Below, one piece after another: positions 7,111 to 14,266 of a stretch of 64,000 bases of DNA. The stretch covers positions 1 through 64,000 of the forward strand of contig NZ_JARUBE010000003.1 of the NCBI RefSeq assembly GCF_029626035.1, given 5' to 3'. The stretch comes from Micromonospora sp. WMMD980 (GTDB taxonomy: Bacteria; Actinomycetota; Actinomycetes; Mycobacteriales; Micromonosporaceae). The position numbers and the translations under genes are program-made. A model generated the notes under the pieces. That model was not told where the DNA came from, searched no databases, and saw nothing but the letters and a program-made list of their open reading frames with translations. Numbering within the stretch: position 1 is the first letter of the stretch; each line of letters begins with the position of its first letter.

Positions 7111-7287
7111 TCAGCGGGCGAGGGCGGCGGCGCGCTTCCGGCGGTGCTCGGCGAGGAGCTGGGCCGCGTACGCGCCGGCCTCGCACGTCCCGGCCCGACA
7201 GTCCGGGCACTGCCGGTGCGCCTCCAGGATCGTCGCCCCGACCGCGACGTCGCCCCGCTGCCCGAGGTCCGGGCACATCCCGGTCAC
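7111..7287 (-). CDS. Small Cys-containing protein of unknown function
   Basis: 58 residues from GTG 7287, which overlaps the upstream stop as GTGA. Contains CPDCRAGTC (about 31-39) and an Arg/Ala-rich helical tail. Last gene of a three-gene minus-strand operon (7538-7708, 7284-7541, 7111-7287). Family not recognised. Confidence 0.5.
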   Translation of the reverse strand: MTGMCPDLGQRGDVAVGATILEAHRQCPDCRAGTCEAGAYAAQLLAEHRRKRAAALAR

Positions 7288-7541
7288 CGGTTCACCGCGT
7301 CGTACAGAGCCGGGATCCAGACCGCCACCTTCACGCACCACTCCCGCGCGCACGCCACCGACTCCCAGTGGCACTCCGGCATGTGCACCAGCAGCCACAC
7401 CCAGCCCGGCACGCCCTCCATGTCGCCGACCTTCACGACCCGCACGTCCATGTAGATCGTGCCGAGCTGACCCATGTGGCTCGCCCACTCGCCGGGGCGC
7501 AGCGACACCCTGGTCCCGGCCGGGATCTCGGGGACGGTCAC
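7284..7541 (-). CDS. Conserved-looking hypothetical protein
   Basis: 85 residues from GTG 7541 with GGAGGTG upstream. N-terminal VPEIPAGTRVSLRPGEWASHMGQLGTIY reads like a small beta-barrel (SH3/KOW-like), followed by a Trp/Val-rich part. Overlaps both neighbours by 4 nt. No function can be given. Confidence 0.55.
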   Translation of the reverse strand: MTVPEIPAGTRVSLRPGEWASHMGQLGTIYMDVRVVKVGDMEGVPGWVWLLVHMPECHWESVACAREWCVKVAVWIPALYDAVNR

Positions 7542-7708
7542 CGGTACTCACCTCCGCCCTCGTTGCGGATGCGTGCCGCCTGGTCGAGTAGGCGGCGGCG
7601 CGCGTTGCGCGCATCCGCCTCGTCTACGCGCCGCCCGAGAGTTGGGCGGGTCGACGGTTCGGGCCGACCGATCAGCCGGCGGACAAGGGTACGGATCGGC
7701 TGTGCCAC
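7538..7708 (-). CDS. Small Arg-rich hypothetical protein
   Basis: 56 residues (MAQPIRTLVRRLIGRPEPST..., ending GGGEYR) from GTG 7708, with GAGGGAGG about 6 nt upstream; its TGA overlaps the next GTG. Recognised only from ribosome site plus coupling; overlapping longer frames on the same strand lack both. Confidence 0.5.
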   Translation of the reverse strand: MAQPIRTLVRRLIGRPEPSTRPTLGRRVDEADARNARRRLLDQAARIRNEGGGEYR

Positions 7709-7965
7709 ACACGCCTCCCTCGGTCGGGTGGGCGCGGCGACGGGTGTCGTGGTGCAACCTCCGCCGCCGCTACCCGGGGCGCGGTGCTCGCGGACAGTGG
7801 GCCCTGTCGCTCACGCCGTGCCCGGCCGGATGCGACCGCAGCCACGCTCTGGGTGCTGAAGGCTTCGCACTGCCGCATCCGTCGCCAGCGAACAATTCGC
7901 CGACGCATTGGTCACGATCGCATCGTTCCTTCAAGGTCACAAGAGCGACACGGATAGTGAACAAG
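7709..7965. other. Non-coding stretch, no confident feature
   Basis: Together with the following terminator this is about 300 nt without a convincing gene. It must hold the promoter of the minus-strand operon starting at 7708. Open frames through it are Arg/Pro-rich and lack ribosome sites. I see no clear -10/-35 pair. Confidence 0.4.
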
Positions 7966-8003
7966 AAGAGGGCCGGCACCCCGGATGGGATGCCGGCCCT
8001 CTT
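7966..8003 (-). terminator. Hairpin terminator of the XRE/DUF397 operon
   Basis: 13-bp perfect stem AAGAGGGCCGGCA / TGCCGGCCCTCTT with a 12-nt loop, 12 nt beyond the stop of the DUF397 gene. Confidence 0.75.
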
Positions 8004-8014
8004 ATCGCGAGGAA

Positions 8015-8251
8015 TCAGATGTGGTCGAACGCCCCGGCCTTCGCCCCGGCCAGGAACGCCGTCCACTCCGCCCGGTTGTAGACCTGGATCGGCGCATCCG
8101 CGCCGGCCTTGCTGTCGGCCACGGCCACGTCCCCCGATCCGTCGGCCGCCACCGAGAGGTAGATGCACCCCTCGTTGCCGCCGGACTCCGGGCTCTTCTC
8201 CCACGCGGCGAAGCGCGGGTCAGTGGTGTTGCTGAATCGCGGGTCGGACAT
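8015..8251 (-). CDS. DUF397 domain protein
   Basis: 78 residues. WEKSPESGGNEGCIYLSVAADGSGDVAVADSK..., ending WTAFLAGAKAGAFD, is the complete DUF397 signature. In Streptomyces and relatives these small proteins are encoded directly behind an XRE/DUF5753 regulator and modulate it (WhiJ-type pairs); this gene is 9 nt after such a regulator. Confidence 0.85.
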   Translation of the reverse strand: MSDPRFSNTTDPRFAAWEKSPESGGNEGCIYLSVAADGSGDVAVADSKAGADAPIQVYNRAEWTAFLAGAKAGAFDHI

Positions 8252-8260
8252 CGGATCTCC

Positions 8261-9151
8261 TCACATCGTGGCGGCCAGCTTGTCGGCCGCCTCGCGGATG
8301 TACGCCGCACTGTCCGCGTCAGACAGTGCGGCCTCACGCAGCCGCAGATGCAACTGCGCGTACCCCGACACGTCCTCCGGCTCCGTGACGAGTAGCGCTT
8401 TCGTCACGTTGTCGACCACCACGATCGGCGGATCGTCCATGTCGGGGTAGCTCACGTGGCTGTACGGCGCCCGAGGGGCGTAGCCGTCGGCCAACTGCTG
8501 CGAGTCCAGCGGCACCACCCGCACGCTGACGTGCTCGGCGCCGATCAGCGCCAGGAGGTGGTGCAGCTGCTTCAGCATCACGTCGGCGGGCACCGGCCGT
8601 CGGCGGATCGCCTGCTCCTCCAAGACCAGCTCGTAGTTCGCTTCACCACCGCCGACGCTCTGCCTCTGCCGCTGCATCCGGCCCCGCACGATCGCGTCGG
8701 TGTCGGTGATCGGTCCGTCCCCCGTGACCGCGAGAACCCGGTGGTGGGCGTACTCGGGAGTCTGCACGAGACCGGGAAGCAGCATGCCGGCGTACTCGCG
8801 GATCATCGACGCACCCGCCTCGACGAGCGCCCAGGTGCGCTGCCCGTCGCCCATCCGGCTGTGGGCAGGCGCGTCCCACCAGCGGCCGGTGAGCGCGTCC
8901 TCGGCGTACGCCTCGATGCGCGTCCAGTCAGGCCCGCCGCGCGGCACCTCAAGGGCGTCGAGCAGCCGCCGGATGGACAGCAGATTGGCGCGACGGTGCA
9001 CGTCGCCGAACGGGTTCTCGGTCCGGGAGATCACCGAGGCGGAGATGCCGCTGCGCCGGCTCAGCTCGGCGTGGTTGATGCCGCGGTCGAGTCGCAGCTT
9101 CAGCAGCGCGGCGGAGAGCCGCCGCTGGCGGGCCAGCGGGTTCGGGGTCAC
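8261..9151 (-). CDS. XRE-family regulator with C-terminal DUF5753
   Basis: 296 residues from GTG 9151 (AAGGAAGG upstream). HTH_XRE at about 10-65 (LRLDRGINHAELSRRSGISASVISRTE), then a DUF5753 ligand/partner domain (about 100-285, containing LLPGLVQTPEYA and the VVPLDSQQ motif). It pairs with the downstream DUF397 gene. Divergent from the GntR gene; the TCGTGCCG-centred palindrome at 9180-9197, 29 nt upstream of its start, is a likely operator. Confidence 0.88.
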   Translation of the reverse strand: MTPNPLARQRRLSAALLKLRLDRGINHAELSRRSGISASVISRTENPFGDVHRRANLLSIRRLLDALEVPRGGPDWTRIEAYAEDALTGRWWDAPAHSRMGDGQRTWALVEAGASMIREYAGMLLPGLVQTPEYAHHRVLAVTGDGPITDTDAIVRGRMQRQRQSVGGGEANYELVLEEQAIRRRPVPADVMLKQLHHLLALIGAEHVSVRVVPLDSQQLADGYAPRAPYSHVSYPDMDDPPIVVVDNVTKALLVTEPEDVSGYAQLHLRLREAALSDADSAAYIREAADKLAATM

Positions 9152-9179
9152 CGGTCCGACCTTCCTTTGCCGAGTCGAA

Positions 9180-9197
9180 TCGTGCCGGTCGGCACGA
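9180..9197. promoter_or_regulatory. Palindromic operator between XRE and GntR genes
   Basis: TCGTGCCG-GT-CGGCACGA, perfect 8-bp arms, just upstream of the XRE/DUF5753 gene in the divergent intergenic region. Confidence 0.55.
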
Positions 9198-9380
9198 CAT
9201 GAGCGTACTCAATGCGCACCGGCGACGGCGTTACCTGGATCGGTGTGCCCCGATACGCTGGGATGCACCCTCGACGCGGGTCGGGGCGGAGGGCCTGGCC
9301 GCGTCAGCCGGGCCCTCCACCACGCGCAAGGGGGACCCCGGGATCCCCGGGTGCCGGGATGTGAAGGCGTGTGCGGTCCG

Positions 9381-9386
9381 TACCGT
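9381..9386 (+). promoter_or_regulatory. Probable -10 box of the GntR gene (leaderless)
   Basis: TACCGT ends 6 nt before GTG 9393 and there is no Shine-Dalgarno, the arrangement of leaderless actinobacterial transcripts. Confidence 0.5.
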
Positions 9387-9392
9387 GCGACC

Positions 9393-9803
9393 GTGCTCGA
9401 CCCCCACCTGGACCGGCCGCTCTTCCGGCAGCTCGCCGACGCCCTGCGGGACCAGATCATCACCGGCCAGCTCACACCGGGCAGCGCCGTGCCGTCCATC
9501 AAGGCGCTGGAGCACCGGTACGGGGTCAGTCGGGAGACCATCCGCCGGGCGCTGGCCGCGCTGCGCGTGGAAGGCCTCGTCGTCGCCGAGCGGGGCTACG
9601 GTACGCGGGTGGTCGACGAGCAGCCGCGCGAGCAGGTGAAGGTCCCTCGCGGCGCCCGGGTGCGGTCGCGGATGCCCACCGAGGCCGAGCGCGCCGAGCT
9701 GGGCATCGAGCCGGGCGCCGTGGTGCCCGTCCTGGTCGTGACGCTCGGCGGCCGGGTGCGTGGCGTGTACGCGGCAGACCGCGTGGAACTCACGTTCAGC
9801 TGA
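9393..9803 (+). CDS. GntR-family transcriptional repressor (KorSA-like)
   Basis: 136 residues from GTG 9393. N-terminal winged helix (PLFRQLADALRDQIITGQLTPGSAVPSIKALEHRYGVSRETIRRALAAL..., about 9-65) is typical GntR; the C-terminus is too short for a full effector domain. GntR repressors of this kind (for example KorSA of pSAM2) hold down transfer and replication genes of AICEs. IR TGTGCGT-T-ACGCACA begins 7 nt after its stop and may be its operator for the next gene. Confidence 0.8.
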   Translation: MLDPHLDRPLFRQLADALRDQIITGQLTPGSAVPSIKALEHRYGVSRETIRRALAALRVEGLVVAERGYGTRVVDEQPREQVKVPRGARVRSRMPTEAERAELGIEPGAVVPVLVVTLGGRVRGVYAADRVELTFS

Positions 9804-9810
9804 CCGGGAA

Positions 9811-9825
9811 TGTGCGTTACGCACA
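9811..9825. promoter_or_regulatory. Inverted repeat upstream of the two-TM protein gene
   Basis: TGTGCGT-T-ACGCACA, perfect 7-bp arms, followed by a second CGTTACG at 9826. A further hairpin (AGCGCGC/GCGCGCT, 9918-9937) precedes the ribosome site. Confidence 0.5.
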
Positions 9826-9959
9826 CGTTACGGCCGGTGCGGGATTTTTCGTTGTTGGCTGAAACTTCTTGAGTGTCGTGCAGGCCGGGCGCATGATCGG
9901 CGATCTACCTTGCAGAAAGCGCGCGGGGGTGCGCGCTCAGTGATCATGTGGGGGACGTC

Positions 9960-10128
9960 ATGTCGAACAGGAGTGACAACACAGCCGCCGCAGCACCGAT
10001 CCGGCTCGCCATCGCCCACCAGCGAGCCCACGACAAAGCCGAACGGGAGCAGCGCACCGCCCACGGACCCGGCCGGTGGCACCGAGGGCTGCTCGTCGCC
10101 GCCACCATCGCCGCACCGGCCAGCTGGA
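9960..10128 (+). pseudogene. 5' fragment of the two-TM protein gene, cut at the repeat boundary
   Basis: The first 169 nt (56 codons) match the intact gene at 51930-52379, then the sequence changes at 10129 in the middle of the first membrane helix. The reading frame stays open across the junction and runs in frame into the XRE gene to 10502, so a 180-residue hybrid is possible but is probably accidental. Confidence 0.8.
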
Positions 10129-10147
10129 CGGACGTCACTCTCTCCAC

Positions 10148-10268
10148 GTTGCATGCGTGCAACGGTAGGTGCCCGACCGGTCGCGCTCAAATCAGCCGAA
10201 CGGCTGATGTGTTGCATGGTTGCAACATCACCGTGTTGCGGCGTACGGTCTGCTGCATGAGTGCAGCA
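10148..10268. promoter_or_regulatory. Operator array at the left edge of the unit, upstream of the XRE gene
   Basis: Three palindromes share the core TGCA-N4-TGCA: GTTGCA-N4-TGCAAC at 10148-10163 and at 10211-10226, and TGCTGCA-N4-TGCAGCA at 10251-10268, the last covering the XRE start codon. A fourth palindrome, ATCAGCCG-AA-CGGCTGAT, lies at 10191-10208. A -10-like TACGGT (10244-10249) ends 7 nt before the ATG, suggesting a leaderless, self-repressed transcript. Confidence 0.7.
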
Positions 10269-10502
10269 CCGACACGAGGCGACATTGCAGCATCGTCGCC
10301 GATCCGGCTGCGAACCGACGTGTTCGATCGGCTCGCGACATCCCTCGCGGACACCGAGCAGGACCGGGCGAACCTGCTCGGCCTCGACCGGGCCACCCTC
10401 TGGCGCATCCGCAAGGGGCAGACGCCCACCCTGCGGGTTGCCATGCGCATCGCCGAGTCCCTCGGCTCCACCGTCGACGAGCTGTTCGAGGTCGCGCCGT
10501 GA
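10257..10502 (+). CDS. Cro/XRE-type phage regulator
   Basis: 81 residues from ATG 10257. HTH about 35-62 (EQDRANLLGLDRATLWRIRKGQTPTLRVAMRIAESLG) as in Cro/C1-type proteins. No ribosome site; the start codon sits inside one of three matching palindromes, so autoregulation is likely. First gene of a run of some fifteen plus-strand early genes with 4-nt overlaps. Confidence 0.8.
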   Translation: MSAAPTRGDIAASSPIRLRTDVFDRLATSLADTEQDRANLLGLDRATLWRIRKGQTPTLRVAMRIAESLGSTVDELFEVAP

Positions 10503-10687
10503 CGCACCCGCCCAGCGGCCCACAGACGCCGCCGCCGCCGTCCGGCCCCCGAGTCCCGAAGGTCGCCCCGATCGACCCGGACAGCCCCGCCGGCCGCGCC
10601 GCCACCGAGGCGCTGTCGCAGGCACTCGCCGAGATCCAGGTCGCCATCTGGCGGCGCAAGGCCGCCGCGAAGAACGCAGCGGCCTGA
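10499..10687 (+). CDS. Small Pro-rich hypothetical protein
   Basis: 62 residues from GTG 10499 (GTGA overlap with the XRE gene). Pro-rich N-terminus, then a helix ATEALSQALAEIQVAIWRRKAA. Function unknown. Confidence 0.55.
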   Translation: MTHPPSGPQTPPPPSGPRVPKVAPIDPDSPAGRAATEALSQALAEIQVAIWRRKAAAKNAAA

Positions 10688-10696
10688 GCACGACGA

Positions 10697-10724
10697 AGCC
10701 CCCGCCGTCCGACCGGCAGGGGCT
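10697..10724 (+). terminator. Imperfect hairpin, attenuator-like
   Basis: AGCCCCCGCCG pairs with CGGCAGGGGCT with one mismatch and a 6-nt loop, between the XRE pair and the next gene; a partial stop separating regulator from early operon. Confidence 0.45.
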
Positions 10725-10760
10725 CCCCACCCGGATCCAAGCCCAACACGAGGAGTCCAA

Positions 10761-11111
10761 GTGCAGACGCAGAGTACCCCGATCATCCGCCGGGACCTCC
10801 ACACCAGCCCGGCTTCCCTCGCGGCCGCGCTCCGCAGCGCCGCCGACCAGCTCGACCTGATGGGCCACGTCGAGATCAGCCCCATCGCTCTCCAGCTCAA
10901 CCTCCAAGCCGTGGCCCACCAAGGCACCTTTGAGCAGCGCAAGGACACCATCGACGCGCTGGGCATCGCCCTGGTCGGCGAGCCGGGCGTCACCGAGGAC
11001 TGCGACGGCCCGTACCACCGGCTGCCCTTCGAGCACCGCGGAGCGCGGGGCGACTGCGACATCGCGCTCTACACCGCCAGCAACGACTCTCGCCGTGGCG
11101 GCGCCCGATGA
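10761..11111 (+). CDS. Hypothetical early phage protein
   Basis: 116 residues from GTG 10761 with AGGAG upstream. Helical first half (SPASLAAALRSAADQLDLMGHVEI), acidic second half. No family recognised. Couples by ATGA to the next gene. Confidence 0.6.
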   Translation: MQTQSTPIIRRDLHTSPASLAAALRSAADQLDLMGHVEISPIALQLNLQAVAHQGTFEQRKDTIDALGIALVGEPGVTEDCDGPYHRLPFEHRGARGDCDIALYTASNDSRRGGAR

Positions 11112-11452
11112 GCCACCCGACGAACCCGTACCCCGGCCCGAACCCGCCGACCGGGCCCGGCCCGTGCGTCGACGACCCGACCGGCCTGACCTTCGACCGG
11201 GCCGACCTGGACGAGCCGGCCACCACCCGCACCGCCGGCGCCGGCTGGGCGGTCACCGGCCGGGGCCCGTACGCCATGCAGATCAAGGACTGCTGCGGCA
11301 TCGGCGCCGGCGAGGCCTGCGACTGCGCCGAGATGACCCGCCAGCTCCACCACGCCCCGGTGATCCGGCTTGCGCCGTTCAACCTCCGCCAGCTCGCCGC
11401 GCAGCACATCACCGCCGCCGAGCAGGACCGGCGAGAGCGAGGTGCCGCATGA
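11108..11452 (+). CDS. Hypothetical protein with clustered cysteines
   Basis: 114 residues. Pro-rich start; DCCGIGAGEACDCAEM at about 61-76 holds four Cys in 12 residues, a likely metal site. ATGA overlaps at both ends. Function unknown. Confidence 0.55.
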   Translation: MSHPTNPYPGPNPPTGPGPCVDDPTGLTFDRADLDEPATTRTAGAGWAVTGRGPYAMQIKDCCGIGAGEACDCAEMTRQLHHAPVIRLAPFNLRQLAAQHITAAEQDRRERGAA

Positions 11453-11940
11453 GCCTGTTCCCGACTCCGTTCCGCCTCACCCTACTCGACCGGGTCGCCG
11501 CCGGCACCGTCCAGTACGGCATCGGCCCCGACGGCTCGCCCACCGGCCCGCGGCGCGCTCCGGCCGCCTGGGACGTCAGCGACCCGCACCGTGGGCCGCA
11601 GAAGGTCACCGCCGCCATCACGGAGATGGCGACCGCCGGCTGGGTCGAGCGTCCGGACCGGTCTGCGGTCTGGCGGCTGACTCGGCTCGGTCGTGCCGTT
11701 CACTCCGTGCGGCTCATGGACTACGGCACGCACGCCGTCGCCGAGACCGGCCCCGTCGACGAGCCGACGTACCTCGGCATCGTTGAGGGCGACCCGAACC
11801 GGCCGTCGCGGTGGCTGGCCCGGGTCGGCCCGGACACAGTCGCCGGCCTGCGCCGGCCCGCCGCGGTCGCCGCGCTGCACCGCCTGGCCGTCGCCGCGGT
11901 CGTCGCCATGGAGGCCGACGCCCTGGACGGTGCCGCGTGA
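11449..11940 (+). CDS. Winged-helix-like DNA-binding protein
   Basis: 163 residues from ATG 11449. The stretch KVTAAITEMATAGWVERP...WRLTRLGRAVHSV (about 50-82) resembles a MarR-type recognition helix and wing. Possible early-gene regulator; weak similarity by eye only. Confidence 0.55.
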   Translation: MSLFPTPFRLTLLDRVAAGTVQYGIGPDGSPTGPRRAPAAWDVSDPHRGPQKVTAAITEMATAGWVERPDRSAVWRLTRLGRAVHSVRLMDYGTHAVAETGPVDEPTYLGIVEGDPNRPSRWLARVGPDTVAGLRRPAAVAALHRLAVAAVVAMEADALDGAA

Positions 11941-12071
11941 CCCGCCGCCGCACGTGGGGCCTCGCCCTGCTCACCAGCCTCGCCCTCTGGACCGCCCTCT
12001 ACGGCATCGCCCACTGCGTCGCCACCGCCACCTGGAACTTCGTCACCCTGCTCGCCCAGGCGGCGGCATGA
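11937..12071 (+). CDS. Small membrane peptide
   Basis: 44 residues from GTG 11937, overlaps its neighbours by 4 nt at both ends. One long hydrophobic stretch (WGLALLTSLALWTALYGIAH). Probably a single-pass membrane peptide of the early region; role unknown. Confidence 0.55.
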   Translation: MTRRRTWGLALLTSLALWTALYGIAHCVATATWNFVTLLAQAAA

Positions 12072-12343
12072 ACACCGCGCTGACCATCTGGGCGCTCGCG
12101 TCCATCGGCGTGTGCGTGGTCGTCGCCCTGGCTGTGTACGGGCCGGTGCTCGCCCCGGTACGCCGCGAAGGCCGCGCCGTCACCCGGGCCGCGCAGACCG
12201 CGACCGCCGCCATCGAGGCTCGGGCCGCCGAGGTCGACCTCACCCCCGCGCAGCAGCAGGCCATCGACGCGTTCCGCGCTCAGCTCGCCGCGCTGCCCAC
12301 CGCCGCCGAACCCCGGCCCATTTGGAAGGACCTCCTGCCGTGA
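12068..12343 (+). CDS. Single-pass membrane protein with coiled-coil tail
   Basis: 91 residues. Membrane segment LTIWALASIGVCVVVALAVYG (5-25) followed by a helical, Ala/Arg-rich cytoplasmic part (ARAAEVDLTPAQQQAIDAFRAQLAAL). Coupled to the membrane peptide before it. Function unknown. Confidence 0.6.
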   Translation: MNTALTIWALASIGVCVVVALAVYGPVLAPVRREGRAVTRAAQTATAAIEARAAEVDLTPAQQQAIDAFRAQLAALPTAAEPRPIWKDLLP

Positions 12344-12672
12344 GCACCACCTACACCGGCCGGCACCGCCGCGGCGCCGTCGTGCCCGCCCCCGCCGACT
12401 ACAACCCCCTCGCACCCGCCGACCGGCAAGCCCTCGCCCCCCACCACTGGGCCGACCGGGCCCTGCCCGCCGGCCCCGACGAGCGCACCGGCCGCATCGA
12501 CCCGACCGTCGTGCAGGCGCTGCGCCAGCCCACCCCCGTCGACCAGGACCGCACGCAGATCCTCGCCGACATCCGCGCCGGCGCGAACACCCCGCCGGAA
12601 GTCCTCGCCTCCCTCAACGCGTGGAAGGCCGCCGGCTGCCCCATGACCGACGAGACGGGAGACCAGCAGTGA
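12340..12672 (+). CDS. Hypothetical early protein
   Basis: 110 residues from GTG 12340. Basic, Pro-rich N-terminus and a helical C-terminus (ILADIRAGANTPPEVLASLNAWKAAG). No family recognised. Confidence 0.55.
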   Translation: MSTTYTGRHRRGAVVPAPADYNPLAPADRQALAPHHWADRALPAGPDERTGRIDPTVVQALRQPTPVDQDRTQILADIRAGANTPPEVLASLNAWKAAGCPMTDETGDQQ

Positions 12673-12908
12673 CCGCCCTCACCATGCCGGCCGCGCCGGA
12701 GGTCGCGCCGATCGACCTGCGCGCCATCCGGCTCATCGCCGCCGGCTACACCGTCCGCCAGGTCGCCCGCAGTCTCGGCTCCAGCGAGGCCGCGACCTGG
12801 TCGCGACTCGCACGGATGCGCAGGCAGCTCGGCGCGAAGACCCTCACGCACGCCGTCGTCATCCTGGCCCGCGCCGGCCAGCTCGACCTCACGGAGATCA
12901 CCCGATGA
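12669..12908 (+). CDS. LuxR/GerE-type helix-turn-helix regulator
   Basis: 79 residues from GTG 12669. IDLRAIRLIAAGYTVRQVARSLGSSEAATWSRLARMRRQLGAKTLTHAVVILARAG is a stand-alone LuxR C-terminal HTH. Sits just before the helicase gene (ATGA overlap) and may control the replication genes. Confidence 0.75.
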   Translation: MTALTMPAAPEVAPIDLRAIRLIAAGYTVRQVARSLGSSEAATWSRLARMRRQLGAKTLTHAVVILARAGQLDLTEITR

Positions 12909-14266
12909 CCGACACCGACCTGCGACTGGCCGACCTCGTCGGCACCGAACAGCCGCCCCCGCCGGCGCCCGTCGCCACCGGCGACCTCGACTTCGCGCCC
13001 CAGCAGGAAGAGGCCATCCGCCGCATCACCGACTGGTACGCCGACGGGGACAGCCAGGTGTTCCGGCTGTTCGGCTACGCCGGCACCGGCAAGACCACCC
13101 TCGCCCGGCACATCGTCGAAGGCCTCGGCGTCTCCGCCCTGTACGCGGCGTTCACCGGCAAGGCCGCCTACGTCCTGCGGTCGAAGGGCTGCGACGGCGC
13201 GTCGACCGTCCACAGCCTCATCTACCAGCCTGTGGAAAAGGCCCGCAAGCGGCTGGAGGGGCTGAAGGCGCAGCTGCGCGACAGCGACGACCCGGGCGAA
13301 CGGGCCGAGCTGGCCCGGCACATCGCCGCCGAACAGGCGAAGATCGACAGCCCGGACTGGATCCTCCGCGATGAGTCCGAGCTGTCCGCCGCCAACCTCC
13401 TCGTCCTCGACGAGGTGTCGATGGTGGGCGAGCGGATGGCCTACGACCTGCTCACCTACGGCACGAAGATCCTGTGCCTCGGCGACCCCGCCCAACTCCC
13501 GCCGGTCGACGGCGGCGGCTACTTCATCAACGCCGCACCCGACCACCTCCTCACCGAGATCCACCGCTCCGCCCTCGACAGCCCCGTCACCCGGATGGCC
13601 ACCGCCATCCGCGACAGCCAGCCCGGCCAGCGCAACTACGGCATCACCGGGCAGGACGGCGACTCCGGCCGCCTCGACCGCATGTCGATCGGTGAACTGC
13701 TGGAGTTCGACCAGGTCCTCGTCGGCCGCAACGCCACCCGCTGGCAGGCCGTGCACCTCCTGCGGGCGCTGCGCGGCCTCACCGGCGGCCCCCAGGCCGG
13801 CGACCGGATCATCGCCCTCGCCAACAGCGGCGAGGCCGAGGTGTTCAACGGCCAGCAGTTCGACGTCGTCGACACCCTCGACAGCGACCGACCCGACCGA
13901 CACCGCCTCGTCGTCCGCGACGACGAAGGCAACCAGCGGGACCTGACCTGCTGGGCGTCCGGGTTCCGCGACCTGGAGGGCGAGAAGCAGGCGAAGCGGG
14001 ACGGCCGCGGCACCGTCGTGGCCGCCACCTTCGCCCAGGCCATCACCACCCACAAGAGTCAGGGCTCCCAGTGGCCCCGCGTCCTCGTCGTCGACGAGAG
14101 CTCCGTCTTCTACGGCGCCGCGTACCGCGAGCACGCGAAGACGCTCGGCCCGGCCGCTGCCGCGATCGAGGGGCACGTCAACGGCCGACGGTGGCTGTAT
14201 ACGGCGATCACGCGGGCGTCACACCGGGCCGTCATCGTTCCCAGCCTCAACGGAGTCCTCTCATGA
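12905..14266 (+). CDS. RecD/Dda-like superfamily 1 DNA helicase
   Basis: 453 residues. Walker A GYAGTGKT (about 56-63), Walker B LVLDEVSMVGE (about 166), and a C-terminal UvrD-type block with THKSQGSQWP (about 381) and TAITRAS near the end. Resembles RecD2/Dda single-domain helicases of phages that drive replication or recombination with 5'-3' polarity. Lies two genes before the Cas4/RecB-like nuclease, suggesting a phage recombination/replication set. Confidence 0.85.
   Translation: MTDTDLRLADLVGTEQPPPPAPVATGDLDFAPQQEEAIRRITDWYADGDSQVFRLFGYAGTGKTTLARHIVEGLGVSALYAAFTGKAAYVLRSKGCDGASTVHSLIYQPVEKARKRLEGLKAQLRDSDDPGERAELARHIAAEQAKIDSPDWILRDESELSAANLLVLDEVSMVGERMAYDLLTYGTKILCLGDPAQLPPVDGGGYFINAAPDHLLTEIHRSALDSPVTRMATAIRDSQPGQRNYGITGQDGDSGRLDRMSIGELLEFDQVLVGRNATRWQAVHLLRALRGLTGGPQAGDRIIALANSGEAEVFNGQQFDVVDTLDSDRPDRHRLVVRDDEGNQRDLTCWASGFRDLEGEKQAKRDGRGTVVAATFAQAITTHKSQGSQWPRVLVVDESSVFYGAAYREHAKTLGPAAAAIEGHVNGRRWLYTAITRASHRAVIVPSLNGVLS

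Larger units (their letters stand above)
1..10128. repeat. Left copy (R1) of a >=10.1-kb perfect direct repeat
   Basis: Identical in every gene and intergenic stretch that I compared to 41971-52098 (offset exactly 41,970). It begins inside a gene at base 1, so the repeat very probably continues to the left of the window. Its right end is sharp: after 10128 the left copy reads into the phage early region, while the right copy at 52099 reads on through an intact membrane-protein gene. Confidence 0.97.

Noticed and set aside
7672..7908. 78-codon minus-strand frame in the non-coding stretch
   Set aside because: Arg-rich, no ribosome site, and overlaps the better supported 56-residue gene at 7538-7708.
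9320..9350. GC-only symmetric run (ACCCCGGGATCCCCGGG) upstream of the GntR gene
   Set aside because: Low-complexity GC symmetry without defined half sites; the TCGTGCCG dyad is a better operator candidate.
10128..10130. Treating the inner repeat border as a certain attP core
   Set aside because: No short duplicated core flanked by arm sites is visible, and the position lies inside a membrane-helix codon run of an otherwise intact gene.
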